NCBI RefSeq assembly: GCF_030812415.1
Contig: NZ_JAUSST010000003.1
Location: 310,001-374,000, forward strand
Direction: 5' to 3'
Origin: Paenibacillus harenae
GTDB taxonomy: Bacteria > Bacillota > Bacilli > Paenibacillales > Paenibacillaceae
Length of the DNA: 64,000 bases
The position numbers and the translations under genes were made by a program. A model generated the notes under the pieces. That model saw only the letters and a list, made by a program, of their open reading frames with translations. It was not told the origin of the DNA and did not search any database. Below are positions 18,400-27,405 of this stretch, in pieces (the stretch's first letter is position 1; every line of letters begins with the position of its first letter).

Positions 18400-20169
18400 A
18401 TGCCAAAGCAATCGACTGCGGGAAGATTATTCGCATATGCTCTCGTTTATAAGTACAGAATTATCAGCGCGCTGCTTATTCTTTGCTGCGCGGTAGGCGC
18501 CGAGCTTGGCGGACCTTTTATTATAAAAACGATTATCGATAAGCATTTATCGGTAGAAGGCAATGATCTGATGCCGGTTCTCGGACTGCTTGCGTTTTAT
18601 TTGGGGCTGCTGCTCGCAGCCAGTATCGGCAATTTTTTGCAATCGTACATTTTGCAATCGACGGCTCTGCGGATTATCAAGAACATGCGTATGGATTTAA
18701 TGCATCACATCCAGCGGATTCCGCTGCGCTATTTCGACAATACGCCAATCGGGCAAATCGTATCGAGAATAGCGAACGACACGGAGGCCGTGCGGGATTT
18801 GTTCATGAGCTTTATGGCAACCTTTGTTGTCAGCTTCATTCAGCTAATCGGGATTTTTACGGCGCTGTTCATATTGGATGTAAGGCTGGCGTTGTTCTGC
18901 TTGCTGCTGCCCCCGCTGTTCGCGCTAATTATGGTCGTTCACTTGAGATATTCCAAGGGGTTCATCACGATTATGCGCGCCCGGCTTAGCGATATGAATG
19001 CGATGATTAATGAATTGATTGTTGTTATGCCTATCATTCAAGCATTTCGCCGCGAGAAGGTAACGCTGGATGAGTTCGAGGTGCTGAACGAGGACCGTTA
19101 CGTCAATCAAATCAAACAGTTTAAAGTGTTTTCTTTGTCCTCGCGAAACATCGTAGGCACGATCGGAAGCCTGGTAACCGCGATGGTTATCTGGTATTTT
19201 GGCCGCGCGTCACTCGAGACAGGTATTTTATTCGGCGTGTTTTATGCCTTTATCGACTACTTGGGCCGTATCTTTCACCCGATCATCGGTATTTTCGATC
19301 AGCTGACAAATGCGCAGCGAGCGTTCGTATCCGCAGAGAAGGTGTTTGCGATACTCGATATGGAAGGCGTGGAGGTCGAAGATGTTGATCAATTGAAGCG
19401 GCCGGACGGCGTCGTGAAATTCGATAACGTAACCTTTGCTTATAAAGCGGGCGAAAACGTGCTGAAACAAATATCATTCGAAGCGCGCAGAGGAGAAACG
19501 GTCGCTTTGGTTGGTCATACCGGCTCGGGCAAAAGCTCTATATTGAACCTGCTGCTTGGCTTCTATGAGCCGGATACGGGGATTGTTACGATAGATGGCC
19601 AAGATATTTCAACGTTCTCTAAGCAGGCTCTGCGCAAGCATATGGGGATTGTGCTGCAGGATCCTTATTTATTTGCCGGTGACATTAAATTTAACGTTAG
19701 CCTTTATAATAAGGATATTTCCATTGATCGAGTAAAAAGCGTGCTGAAGGATGTCGGGGCCGCGACGTTCATCGAACAGCTTCCGAACAGCTATGATGAG
19801 CTGGTAGTCGAGCGCGGAAGCACGCTTTCCTCCGGCCAGCGGCAGCTCATTTCCTTCGCCAGAGCATTGGCCTTCGATCCGTCGATTCTAATATTGGATG
19901 AGGCGACAGCGAGTATAGACAGCGAGACTGAGGGACTTATTCAGCAAGCGCTGCGAGTGGTCAGTGAGGGACGTACGACGCTGATTATAGCGCATCGGCT
20001 GTCCACGATTCGCGATGCCGATCAGATTCTCGTTCTGCATCGCGGCGAAATCGTAGAACGGGGCAATCATGATTCGCTTATGGCGCTGGGTGGCAGGTAT
20101 TACAAAATGTATCAGTTGCAAAAAGGCGAAAAAGTCCCGGAGAGAGCAACCGTCACGAAAGAAGCTTAG
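18400..20169 (+). CDS. Heterodimeric ABC exporter half, BmrD/YheH-like (catalytic partner)
   Basis: A 589-residue partner half-exporter with six helices (about 15-315) and an ATPase domain: Walker A GHTGSGKSS near 372, signature changed to LSSGQRQL near 477, and Walker B ILILDEATAS with the catalytic Glu present. The degenerate signature here would face the Asp-bearing Walker B of the upstream subunit, giving one dead and one active ATP site, as in BmrCD. ATG 18400 follows GAGGCTGAGG. A terminator closes the two-gene operon. Confidence 0.9.
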   Translation: MPKQSTAGRLFAYALVYKYRIISALLILCCAVGAELGGPFIIKTIIDKHLSVEGNDLMPVLGLLAFYLGLLLAASIGNFLQSYILQSTALRIIKNMRMDLMHHIQRIPLRYFDNTPIGQIVSRIANDTEAVRDLFMSFMATFVVSFIQLIGIFTALFILDVRLALFCLLLPPLFALIMVVHLRYSKGFITIMRARLSDMNAMINELIVVMPIIQAFRREKVTLDEFEVLNEDRYVNQIKQFKVFSLSSRNIVGTIGSLVTAMVIWYFGRASLETGILFGVFYAFIDYLGRIFHPIIGIFDQLTNAQRAFVSAEKVFAILDMEGVEVEDVDQLKRPDGVVKFDNVTFAYKAGENVLKQISFEARRGETVALVGHTGSGKSSILNLLLGFYEPDTGIVTIDGQDISTFSKQALRKHMGIVLQDPYLFAGDIKFNVSLYNKDISIDRVKSVLKDVGAATFIEQLPNSYDELVVERGSTLSSGQRQLISFARALAFDPSILILDEATASIDSETEGLIQQALRVVSEGRTTLIIAHRLSTIRDADQILVLHRGEIVERGNHDSLMALGGRYYKMYQLQKGEKVPERATVTKEA

Positions 20170-20217
20170 TGCTCTAGTTTAAGTTGCGAAGCTATCGGGT
20201 AACGTTCAATAAAACGA

Positions 20218-20262
20218 CGGCAGTCAAGGACTTTATTTCATCCATGGCTGCCGCTCTTTTTA
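20218..20262 (+). terminator. Terminator of the ABC exporter operon
   Basis: CGGCAGTCA (20218-20226) pairs with TGGCTGCCG (20245-20253) with one G-T pair, then CTCTTTTTATT. Confidence 0.8.
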
Positions 20263-20368
20263 TTATTGGGAGCAGTCTAAGCCTATATGAATAAACTTTA
20301 CGCTAAGATTGCCGATAAAATAGAGTGAAGGAATTAGCCTTACAAACGACGAAGAGGTGCATTGACCT

Positions 20369-20662
20369 GTGAAAAACACCGCAACGGCTTTGCTTTTGAT
20401 TGCCCTGCAAATCGTATTTGCCATCTGTACGGTATTGTGGGCGATCTACGTGCTCATGACGCTGCTCATGGCCGATCAGTTCGACGATATGAACGTGCTT
20501 CAGTCTATATCGATGGTTGTTATCTGGCTGTTCCCGATCGCGTCGATCGGTACGGCCGTCACAAGCTGGATCTTGTACCATAAGCGCAAGTTCAAGGCAG
20601 CCGTCTGGATCGGCTGCATTCCGGCGCTATGGATTTTGCCGCTGTTCGGTTTCTTTGAATAA
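20369..20662 (+). CDS. Small membrane protein, unknown function
   Basis: A 97-residue protein with three hydrophobic helices (about 5-33, 46-67 and 77-95) and short charged loops (DQFDDMN, YHKRKFK). GTG 20369 has GAAGAGGTG about 10 bases upstream. No recognised domain. It stands alone between a terminator and a repeat-rich gap. Confidence 0.7.
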   Translation: MKNTATALLLIALQIVFAICTVLWAIYVLMTLLMADQFDDMNVLQSISMVVIWLFPIASIGTAVTSWILYHKRKFKAAVWIGCIPALWILPLFGFFE

Positions 20663-20729
20663 TGCGGAAGACGAGTAAAGGATGTTGATCTTTAATCGCA
20701 AACATCTGTTGTTGCTGGGGTATGAATGA

Positions 20730-20921
20730 AGCTATATTGGATTATCGCAGTAACTTTTCGCAGGTTGGGGCGTTTCTGGGAGCTATGTTGGATATTCGCA
20801 TTAACTTTTGTCATAATTTCGCTTTGAGAGTCGTCTTAGCTCTAAGTTAGTGCAGATATCCAATATAGCTCACCAACCTTGCTCCTAGGGTACGAAGTTA
20901 CTGCATATATCCAACATAGCT
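20730..20921. repeat. Four-copy inverted repeat cluster
   Basis: Four copies of a ~28-base unit whose core reads AGCTATRTTGGATAT followed by a CGCANTAACTT-like end. Copies 1 (20730-20758) and 2 (20781-20809) are direct; copies 3 (20844-20870) and 4 (20894-20921) are inverted. Copies 1/2 can pair with 3/4 to form a long branched hairpin on either strand. It fills most of the 338-base gap at 20663-21000. Confidence 0.8.
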
Positions 20922-20944
20922 AGTCGCTCTTGATTGAAATGAAG

Positions 20945-20982
20945 GAGGCACCCCTAAAGCCAATCGCTTTTCGGGGTGCCTC
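20945..20982 (-). terminator. Terminator of the AraC-type regulator gene (minus strand)
   Basis: A perfect 10-bp stem, GAGGCACCCC (20945-20954) with GGGGTGCCTC (20973-20982), lies 18 bases after the regulator stop. The T-tract on the minus strand is weak. Confidence 0.65.
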
Positions 20983-21000
20983 TATTGGTTTTATCGCTCT

Positions 21001-21840
21001 CTATTCGAATTTCGACGGAGGAACGTTATAGTATTTTTTGAACGCCTTCGAGAATGTGAAAGGATCGGGATAGCCGAGCAGCCCGGAAATTTGCTGTATG
21101 CTATATTTCTTTTGATAGAGATAGTCGCGGGCTTGGTTCATTTTAATATGATAAATATATTGCCCTGGCGTGATGCCGACGGCCTTCTTGAAATACGAAA
21201 TAAAGTACTTTTCCGATATGCCCGCAAGCGCGGCAAGCTCGCTCATTTTCATCGACTGGTGCAAATGGTCATACACGTATTGGAAGATCGGCTGCAGGAT
21301 GTCCAGATTACGCTCGGACTTCTTCGTTTTTTTTCCGTTCAGGAACGTGCCGGTATATTGCCCTTGCCCATGAAGCGCGATGATCTTGGCAATAACGGCC
21401 GTCAGGCAAGCTTTAAGGTACAATCGGGTACCCGGCTTGTTGTTCATCGCGTCCGATTGGTTATACGATTTGCCGAACAGCGCAACCTCCTCCTGAAGCA
21501 GCTCCCGCTTAATAATGCCCGAAAGGCGAAAGTCGCTCAATATGCGCTGCTGCCCGCCGATGCCATAATCGAAATGGACGTAAATAAATCGGCAGCCATC
21601 CTCGCCGGAAGCGGCCTTATACGGAATTTGCGGGTAAAAGAAGACGACGTCCCCAGCGCCCGCTCTATATTCGGTCCCGGCTATTTCGATCTTGACGCTT
21701 CCTGCTTCAACAAACCACAGATCGTAATCGGCATGCGCCTTATGCTCGATCCAGTCGCTTCCGTAAGCCGTCACTCTGCATGATTTCATGCGGAGCTCGA
21801 TAAAGTCCGACAATGCATTGAAAATTCCTATGTCCGGCAC
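21001..21840 (-). CDS. AraC-family transcriptional regulator
   Basis: A 279-residue regulator. The N-terminal half is a cupin-type sugar-sensing domain (LWFVEAGSVKIEIAG, then YRAGAGDVVFFYPQIPY). The C-terminal ~100 residues hold two helix-turn-helix motifs (MSELAALAGISEKYFISYFKK; IQQISGLLGYPDPFTFSKAFKK). I place the start at GTG 21840 because GTGGAGG precedes it by 7 bases, and a good promoter (21881-21909) would start the RNA downstream of the longer in-frame start at 21909. It is divergent from the GH4 gene and probably activates it in response to the sugar product. Confidence 0.9.
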   Translation of the reverse strand: MPDIGIFNALSDFIELRMKSCRVTAYGSDWIEHKAHADYDLWFVEAGSVKIEIAGTEYRAGAGDVVFFYPQIPYKAASGEDGCRFIYVHFDYGIGGQQRILSDFRLSGIIKRELLQEEVALFGKSYNQSDAMNNKPGTRLYLKACLTAVIAKIIALHGQGQYTGTFLNGKKTKKSERNLDILQPIFQYVYDHLHQSMKMSELAALAGISEKYFISYFKKAVGITPGQYIYHIKMNQARDYLYQKKYSIQQISGLLGYPDPFTFSKAFKKYYNVPPSKFE

Positions 21841-21880
21841 GACGAAAACCTCCACCACAAGACATCGTTCGTTTTTCGTT

Positions 21881-21909
21881 ATTGTAGCATTGAACTTACG
21901 GGCCATCAA
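21881..21909 (-). promoter_or_regulatory. Sigma-A promoter of the AraC-type regulator
   Basis: On the minus strand TTGATG (21909-21904), a 17-bp spacer, then TACAAT (21886-21881). Confidence 0.7.
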
Positions 21910-21960
21910 TAATCGAACTATATGACAGGTTTGCAGAACTATCTCATATTCTCCTTTTCC

Positions 21961-21976
21961 GGGGATCCCCTATAAT
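21961..21976 (+). promoter_or_regulatory. -10 region and palindrome upstream of the GH4 gene
   Basis: A consensus -10 TATAAT at 21971-21976 directly follows the palindrome GGGGATCCCC (21961-21970). No good -35 is visible, as expected for an activator-dependent promoter. Confidence 0.55.
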
Positions 21977-22005
21977 GAGGCTATACCGATTGGGAGGGAT
22001 AGTTA

Positions 22006-23394
22006 ATGAGTCATTCAAAAGAGCAGCATCCGAAGGTCGTCGTCATTGGAGCGGGCAGTCTATTCTTTGGGCGTCAGTCCATTTGGCAGATGGTTCACTC
22101 CCCATATTTGAACAAAGGCACGCTTACCCTGGTCGATACGAACGAAGAAAAGCTGGCCAAGCTCGTTCGTCTCGCCGAGATGGTTGCAAGGGAGAACGGC
22201 GTGTCCCTAAAAATCGAAGGTTCGACGAATCGGAGGGACGTGCTTGCGGGAGCGGATTTCGTCGTGCTCAGCTTCGCGGAGGATACGGTGAAGTATCGCG
22301 GCATCGATTGCGAGGTCTCCTTGAAGTACGGCATTCGCATGTGTTCGGGAGATACGATCGGCCCCGGAGGGATCTTCAGGGCGATGAGGGAATTGCCGGT
22401 CATTATGGACTGCGCCAAAGATATCGAAGAGCTCTGTCCGGACGCTTGGGTGATCAATTATATTAATCCGTCTACCGTTCACGGCATCGCATTAAGCCGC
22501 TTCGCGCCGAAGCTCAAAACGTTCGCGCTGTGCGATAGCCACCATATGCCCCATAAGAAGGCGGATTACGCGATTCGGGCGGGCATTATCGGGAATAAAA
22601 GCCAGTTTACCGAGGACATCGACAACCGATTCGACTTGCGCATAGCCGGCGTCAATCATTTCACTTGGCTGCTGAAGGCGGAGTTCGACGGCGTGAACGT
22701 TATGCCGCAGATCGCCGAAGCGTTAAGGAAGGCCGCGGGGACGGAGAACAACGGCGGAGATACGGGGGCGAAAGCGATCTATAACGATGCCATTACGTAC
22801 GAACTCTACGATATTTTCGGCTCGATTCCGACTTGTACGGCCCATACAAAGGAATACGTCACGTATTGGCAAGGGCTCGGCAAGACGCCGGATGCCATTC
22901 CGCCGCTATCGATCTGGGAGACGGAGGATCGCTACAAGCGGCATGAGGAGATGTGGCGGCAAGTGGACGATTTCCTTTCCGGGAAGCTTGCGATCGCCGA
23001 TTATATGAAGTCGTTCGGGCCGGATCATGCGACGGATATTATTGAGAGCATGGTAGGCAATCTCGGCAAGCGATTCTACGTCAATACGTTGAATAACGGC
23101 GCGGTAACGAATATGAATGACGATTCGTTCCTGGAATTGCTGAGCGACGTCAGTCTGGAAGGTATCAAGCCGCTTCATATCGGAGAGATGCCGCGGGGAA
23201 TCAGGGGCATGCAGGAGCTCGTGCTGGACACGCATGAACTGACGGCGGAAGCGGTCGTGGAGAAAAGCCGCGAGAAGCTGCGCAGAGCGATGATGACAGA
23301 TCCGCTCGTCAATTCCATCCATGACGCGGATATGATCATTACGGAATTGCTGGAATTGGAGAAAGACCGGATTCCTAAAGAATGGTATGAATAA
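22006..23394 (+). CDS. Glycoside hydrolase family 4 (NAD- and Mn-dependent glycosidase)
   Basis: A 462-residue GH4 enzyme. The N-terminal Rossmann motif VVVIGAGSLFFG binds NAD. NYINPST is present near 151-157, the metal-ligand Cys176 sits in CDSHH, and the second ligand His218 in GVNHFTWL. GH4 enzymes cleave alpha- or beta-glycosides by oxidation-elimination. Specificity is usually read from the four residues at the Cys (for example CHSV in MelA, CNVP or CDMP in phospho-glucosidases). CDSH here matches none of the classes I know, so the substrate is open. ATG 22006 follows GGGAGGGA. It is likely activated by the divergent AraC regulator. Confidence 0.88.
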   Translation: MSHSKEQHPKVVVIGAGSLFFGRQSIWQMVHSPYLNKGTLTLVDTNEEKLAKLVRLAEMVARENGVSLKIEGSTNRRDVLAGADFVVLSFAEDTVKYRGIDCEVSLKYGIRMCSGDTIGPGGIFRAMRELPVIMDCAKDIEELCPDAWVINYINPSTVHGIALSRFAPKLKTFALCDSHHMPHKKADYAIRAGIIGNKSQFTEDIDNRFDLRIAGVNHFTWLLKAEFDGVNVMPQIAEALRKAAGTENNGGDTGAKAIYNDAITYELYDIFGSIPTCTAHTKEYVTYWQGLGKTPDAIPPLSIWETEDRYKRHEEMWRQVDDFLSGKLAIADYMKSFGPDHATDIIESMVGNLGKRFYVNTLNNGAVTNMNDDSFLELLSDVSLEGIKPLHIGEMPRGIRGMQELVLDTHELTAEAVVEKSREKLRRAMMTDPLVNSIHDADMIITELLELEKDRIPKEWYE

Positions 23395-23399
23395 GGCGG

Positions 23400-23435
23400 G
23401 AGAGGGACGGTGGATCCGTTGCCTCTCTTTTTTTT
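23400..23435 (+). terminator. Terminator of the GH4 gene
   Basis: GAGAGG (23400-23405) pairs with CCTCTC (23422-23427), with an inner ACGG/CCGT stem, followed by T8. Confidence 0.85.
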
Positions 23436-23548
23436 GTGAATGACAGGAAAATGCAACCAGCCCGTTATCGATCCGAACTGCAACTATGGTCTCAAATTGA
23501 TGTCATACGATAAGAGGTTTTGTAGAAAGGATTGCAAAGATATTATGA

Positions 23549-23563
23549 ATATATTAAATATAT
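23549..23563. promoter_or_regulatory. Operator palindrome, copy 1 (GntR-type regulon)
   Basis: Perfect 15-bp palindrome ATATATT-A-AATATAT. It overlaps the probable -10 region of a weak promoter (TTGCAA at 23532-23537) upstream of the GxGYxYP gene. The same palindrome recurs at 27200 and 27406. Confidence 0.7.
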
Positions 23564-23661
23564 ATTAGCGAGAACGGAACGGATTCTGCCGCAAAAGGAG
23601 GGGAGGGGAAGTCGCATTCCAACGTCGTTCTCCATAAAATCATTTAACCGAGGTGTATCTT

Positions 23662-25725
23662 ATGCTGCGAAAGTGTACGGTTATCGGGCTTGCGATCGTT
23701 TGTACCCTATCGATGACGATGGGTGCAGCTGCATCGGCTGCGGGCGACAAAGAAAAGGCGCGGGAGAGCGGGATATCCTGGCCGGCTGAGCAAGCGCTTC
23801 CGAGCTTCTCGAAAGTAAAAGAACTTGACGTGGCGGATATTTATGACGCTCCCGGCGATATCAAGCTGATGATGGCGACCTTGCAAGGCGCCGTTAATCG
23901 GGTAGAGCCGCGCGTTTATTTGCTGGAGAACAAAGAAGAAGGCAAGTTTACTTGGCTGAATGATCTGGATGTGAAATATAAGGTCAGGGACGACTATTGG
24001 CAAATCGTACGGAAGTATGCAAAGGAAATAAACGGAGTTATCGTCTACGATCCGAAAATCCCGGATTCCGTCAACGTGGCGACGACGCTGGCGGGCTTGA
24101 AGGGAGCGGTTGTCGCAAGTCCGGAACTTGCGAAAAAGCTGCAGGCCGCGCCTTACAACTTGAACGTGCTGGACGATCTGCAAGGCAAATTCAAAGATCG
24201 TCTCGATGCGTATACCTGGCAGTACGAAAACTTGTGGAGCCAAACGACCAAACGAATGATCGTGGGATTGAATCCTCAAACCTCGATCAGGCTGCCGGAG
24301 AATCAGGAAGATTTGTTTACCGTGCTTGGGCAGGATACCACTCAGGAAAGAGATGGAACGAACAAAAAAGTGTACGACTTTGACCTGAGCGAAAGTCTTG
24401 GCGACTCGGATGCGTATCTCCGGTTCGGCGATGCGTTTCCGCAGGACGGCTGGGGAGCGGCCGTGCATGAAGTGACGGTGAAGGCGGACGGAGAGACGAT
24501 CGCCCAATTTACCGCGGGTACCCCGGAGGAAGAGGCGTTCCTGTACGATAGGGACGGATCGCAGTTGTCCGAGGGGCAAGGCGGGCATCGCTTTGCCGAC
24601 AACGGCCGCTATTTCATCTATAAGTTCACGCCGCCCGCCGGCACCAAGCAGTTGACCGCTTCGGTCGAAATGTGGAATCAATACAAGGTTTCCGTCAGCA
24701 GCGTTCAGCCCGTTTCCTCCGAGCAGATGGAGCCGTACGGCTTTCTCCGCGATTATGCGGTAGCCAATAAAGCGATGGTGTTCTGGCTGGACTCCAACGT
24801 TCCGGAGCAGCGGGAGCTCTTCGAAAAAATATTGTCGGACGTCAAGCCGGGCACGCCTTATCTGGGCTGGTTCAGCAACGACGTCGACGGCGAGTTCAGC
24901 GGCGTCGAGATTACTTCGAACCATGGCGTATACGTGCTGGCGGCGGACTGGTTCAGCAATTTGACCGTATTCTCGGGCACGAAAGCGAATAACCTGAAGC
25001 CTGCCGCAGTACAGACGCCTGAGCTCGAAAATAAAATTTACGTGACCTATACCTTCAGCGAAGGCGACAACTTCCAATACAATCAGCATCGCATGCGGAT
25101 ATTGTGGGATGATCCGAGCCGCGGCAAAGTGCCGCTCAACTGGACGTCCAGCCCGCTGCTCTATGATGCCGCGCCTGCGATGTTGAACTACTTCAACGAA
25201 ACGGCAACGGCAAACGATCAGATCATCGCGGGACCGTCGGGCGCCGGATATTTCTACCCGAACGCTTGGCCGGCGGAATCGTTCTCCGCTTTCCTGAAGC
25301 AGTCGAATTCGTACATGGAGAAAACGGGGATGACCATTCCTTACGTCCTGAACCGGATCGACAGCCAAAACGTGCCGCTGGACGACGCCCATGCGGCGGC
25401 ATACATGAAGGAATATAAGCCGGCAGGGATGTTCCTAAGCTGGGAGGACCGTTACGGCGTCGAGGTAATCGACGGCAAGCTTCCCGTCTCGACGATTCAG
25501 GGCATCAGCACGGCGAAGGACGGAAAAACGATTCTGGACAATGCCAAAGCGAAGTGGGACGGCAAATCTCCGATGTTCGTTTCCTTGGGGCTGCTTGCAT
25601 GGAGCCTGACGCCGTCGGATATCGCCGAGCTTCAAGCGTCGCTCGGGCCCGAATTCGCCGCGGTTCGCGCCGATCAATATTTCTCGTTGATTCGCAGCGC
25701 CTACGGATTGCCTGCCAAGCCGTAA
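23662..25725 (+). CDS. Secreted GxGYxYP-family protein (putative carbohydrate-active)
   Basis: A 687-residue exported protein. An N-terminal signal peptide (TVIGLAIVCTLSMTMGAAASAAG) has an AxA-type cleavage site and no lipobox. The family signature GxGYxYP appears as GAGYFYP around residues 530-536 (PF14323). An inserted beta-rich segment near 230-345 looks like a galactose-binding or lectin-type module. ATG 23662, 6 bases after GAGGTG, is preferred over the upstream GTG 23653. The family is listed as putative glycoside-processing, but its reaction is not firmly known to me. Operator copy 1 upstream links it to the neighbouring repressor. Confidence 0.85.
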   Translation: MLRKCTVIGLAIVCTLSMTMGAAASAAGDKEKARESGISWPAEQALPSFSKVKELDVADIYDAPGDIKLMMATLQGAVNRVEPRVYLLENKEEGKFTWLNDLDVKYKVRDDYWQIVRKYAKEINGVIVYDPKIPDSVNVATTLAGLKGAVVASPELAKKLQAAPYNLNVLDDLQGKFKDRLDAYTWQYENLWSQTTKRMIVGLNPQTSIRLPENQEDLFTVLGQDTTQERDGTNKKVYDFDLSESLGDSDAYLRFGDAFPQDGWGAAVHEVTVKADGETIAQFTAGTPEEEAFLYDRDGSQLSEGQGGHRFADNGRYFIYKFTPPAGTKQLTASVEMWNQYKVSVSSVQPVSSEQMEPYGFLRDYAVANKAMVFWLDSNVPEQRELFEKILSDVKPGTPYLGWFSNDVDGEFSGVEITSNHGVYVLAADWFSNLTVFSGTKANNLKPAAVQTPELENKIYVTYTFSEGDNFQYNQHRMRILWDDPSRGKVPLNWTSSPLLYDAAPAMLNYFNETATANDQIIAGPSGAGYFYPNAWPAESFSAFLKQSNSYMEKTGMTIPYVLNRIDSQNVPLDDAHAAAYMKEYKPAGMFLSWEDRYGVEVIDGKLPVSTIQGISTAKDGKTILDNAKAKWDGKSPMFVSLGLLAWSLTPSDIAELQASLGPEFAAVRADQYFSLIRSAYGLPAKP

Positions 25726-25739
25726 GCTCGGCATAACAA

Positions 25740-25784
25740 GAGAGGACGCCGGACATTCCGGTCGTCCTCTCCATCGTTTTTTTT
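25740..25784 (+). terminator. Terminator of the GxGYxYP gene
   Basis: GAGAGGACG (25740-25748) pairs perfectly with CGTCCTCTC (25763-25771), with an inner CCGG/CCGG stem, and T8 follows at 25777-25784. Confidence 0.9.
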
Positions 25785-25818
25785 GCAGCAAATGACTCGT
25801 ACGGTGGTTTGTTTTTTC

Positions 25819-25847
25819 TTGAAATCGGATGCGAAAGGATATACTAT
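25819..25847 (+). promoter_or_regulatory. Promoter of the GntR-type repressor gene
   Basis: TTGAAA (25819-25824), a 17-bp spacer, TACTAT (25842-25847). No exact copy of the 15-bp palindrome lies here. Confidence 0.55.
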
Positions 25848-25886
25848 ATATAACATAACAAATATACGGGAAATTTTGGTGAGCCA

Positions 25887-27035
25887 ATGAAAAATGAAAG
25901 AATGCCGTTGTACCAGCAAGTCCAGGATTACATTAAAGAGCTGATCCATACCTCTGGCCTCAAGGAAGGCGATCGCATTCCGACGGAGAAGGAATTGATG
26001 GAGCTTTTTAATGTGAGCAAAATTACGGTTGTGAATGCTTTAGCCGGCTTGGTGAATGAAGGCTCGATTTCCCGTGTGCCGGGCAGAGGCAGCTTCGTCA
26101 ACAAAGTAAAGCTGGATCCGTCCGAAGGAGTCTCCTTCGCCCTACGCAGCCCGGACGAGCGGGAAGCCGGTCCCGGCAGGAAATTGGTCGGTATTGTCAT
26201 GCCGTCAATAGAAGATTATTTCTCGATTCGTTTGATCGAAGGCATCCAGAATGTGCTGCGGGAGCGCGGATACCGGTCCGTAATCCAGCTGTCGGACGGC
26301 GTACTGGAGCAGGAGAAGCAGGCGATCAAGCTGTTTAAGGAGTTCGGCGTCGACGGGCTGCTCATATTCCCGGTTGACGAAGAACAATATAACGAAGAAA
26401 TTTTGAGCATGAAGCTAAGCGGTTTTCCGTTTGTGCTGATCGACCGGTTTCTTCCCGGCGTGGAGACGGATTATATTGCGTCGGACGGCAGAATCGGTAC
26501 GCAGCTTGCGGTGGATTACTTGTGGGAGCTGGGCCACCGCGAAATCGCGATCTGCTCCGACTCACCCCTGCAGACGATTACGGTACAGGAAAGAATCGAC
26601 GGCTATATGTTCGCGCTCAAAAATAAAGGGGCGCTTATCAACCCCGCGCATATGATCACCGAGTTCAGTCTCAAAACATCGGATGACATGCAGGCCCATC
26701 CTTTGTTCAGATATGTGAAAAACCGGATGGCGACCGCCTATATTACGCTTAACGGCAAACTGGGCGCGCATGTTCATCAAATGGCCGTGCAAGCCGGTCT
26801 GAACGTGCCAGAGGATTTGTCGATCATTACGTTTGACGATTCCACCGCCATTATGGAAGGGGTCACCGCCTTTACGCATGTCAAGCAGTTCGAGCATGAG
26901 ATCGGACACAAGGCGGCGGAGCTGCTGCTTGGCCGCATAAGCGCCGGCGACGAACCTCGAAGCAAATATAGCAAAATTTTAATCAAACCGGAGCTGATCG
27001 TCCGTCATTCGACGGGCCCGTGCAAGCCTGTCTAA
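25887..27035 (+). CDS. AraR-like transcriptional regulator (GntR winged helix plus LacI-type sugar-binding domain)
   Basis: A 382-residue hybrid repressor. Residues 1-72 form a GntR winged helix (PLYQQVQDYIKELI, IPTEKELMELFNVSKITVVNAL, VPGRGSFV). Residues 95-375 form a periplasmic-binding-protein-like effector domain (GIVMPSIEDYFSIRLIEGIQ, DGLLIFPVDEEQY, ISIITFDDS-like end). This architecture is that of AraR. It lies between a GxGYxYP gene and an alpha-mannosidase operon. Both have the palindrome ATATATTNAATATAT upstream, so it probably represses both, released by an oligosaccharide or sugar. Confidence 0.9.
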   Translation: MKNERMPLYQQVQDYIKELIHTSGLKEGDRIPTEKELMELFNVSKITVVNALAGLVNEGSISRVPGRGSFVNKVKLDPSEGVSFALRSPDEREAGPGRKLVGIVMPSIEDYFSIRLIEGIQNVLRERGYRSVIQLSDGVLEQEKQAIKLFKEFGVDGLLIFPVDEEQYNEEILSMKLSGFPFVLIDRFLPGVETDYIASDGRIGTQLAVDYLWELGHREIAICSDSPLQTITVQERIDGYMFALKNKGALINPAHMITEFSLKTSDDMQAHPLFRYVKNRMATAYITLNGKLGAHVHQMAVQAGLNVPEDLSIITFDDSTAIMEGVTAFTHVKQFEHEIGHKAAELLLGRISAGDEPRSKYSKILIKPELIVRHSTGPCKPV

Positions 27036-27199
27036 CACTGGCCTCCGGCGACAAACCAAAGGAAGCACGTCTCGAGGCAGGAAAGCATTGCCGATGGGGC
27101 GGGCTTTTTTTGAGTTGGAAGCGTAGAGGTCAACGACGTTAGACGATTCCGATTGAGCCTTAGGAAGGAGTAAAGAGGTTATTAAGGACATTAAAAATA

Positions 27200-27214
27200 A
27201 TATATTGAATATAT
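27200..27214. promoter_or_regulatory. Operator palindrome, copy 2
   Basis: Perfect 15-bp palindrome ATATATT-G-AATATAT, centred 206 bases upstream of copy 3. The spacing would allow repression by DNA looping. Confidence 0.7.
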
Positions 27215-27405
27215 ATTAAAATGAAGTGGCGTTATTCGACAATATAATCGAGTTAACGCTATTTTTCTATGCTTTTTTACTGGTTCAAAAGGCACTGAAA
27301 CCAGTGTTGATACAAGGAAATACGCCTATAACCCAGGTTTGGTCAGTGGAATGTAACCGTGACAAAAATAGCCGATCAAAAGGTGCTAATACGAATCATT
27401 AAAAA

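Noticed and set aside
23707..25392. 561-codon open frame antisense to the GxGYxYP gene
   Set aside because: Mirror of codon bias in a G+C-rich gene; composition rich in Arg/His/Gln, no ribosome site, and the sense strand encodes a clear exported protein.
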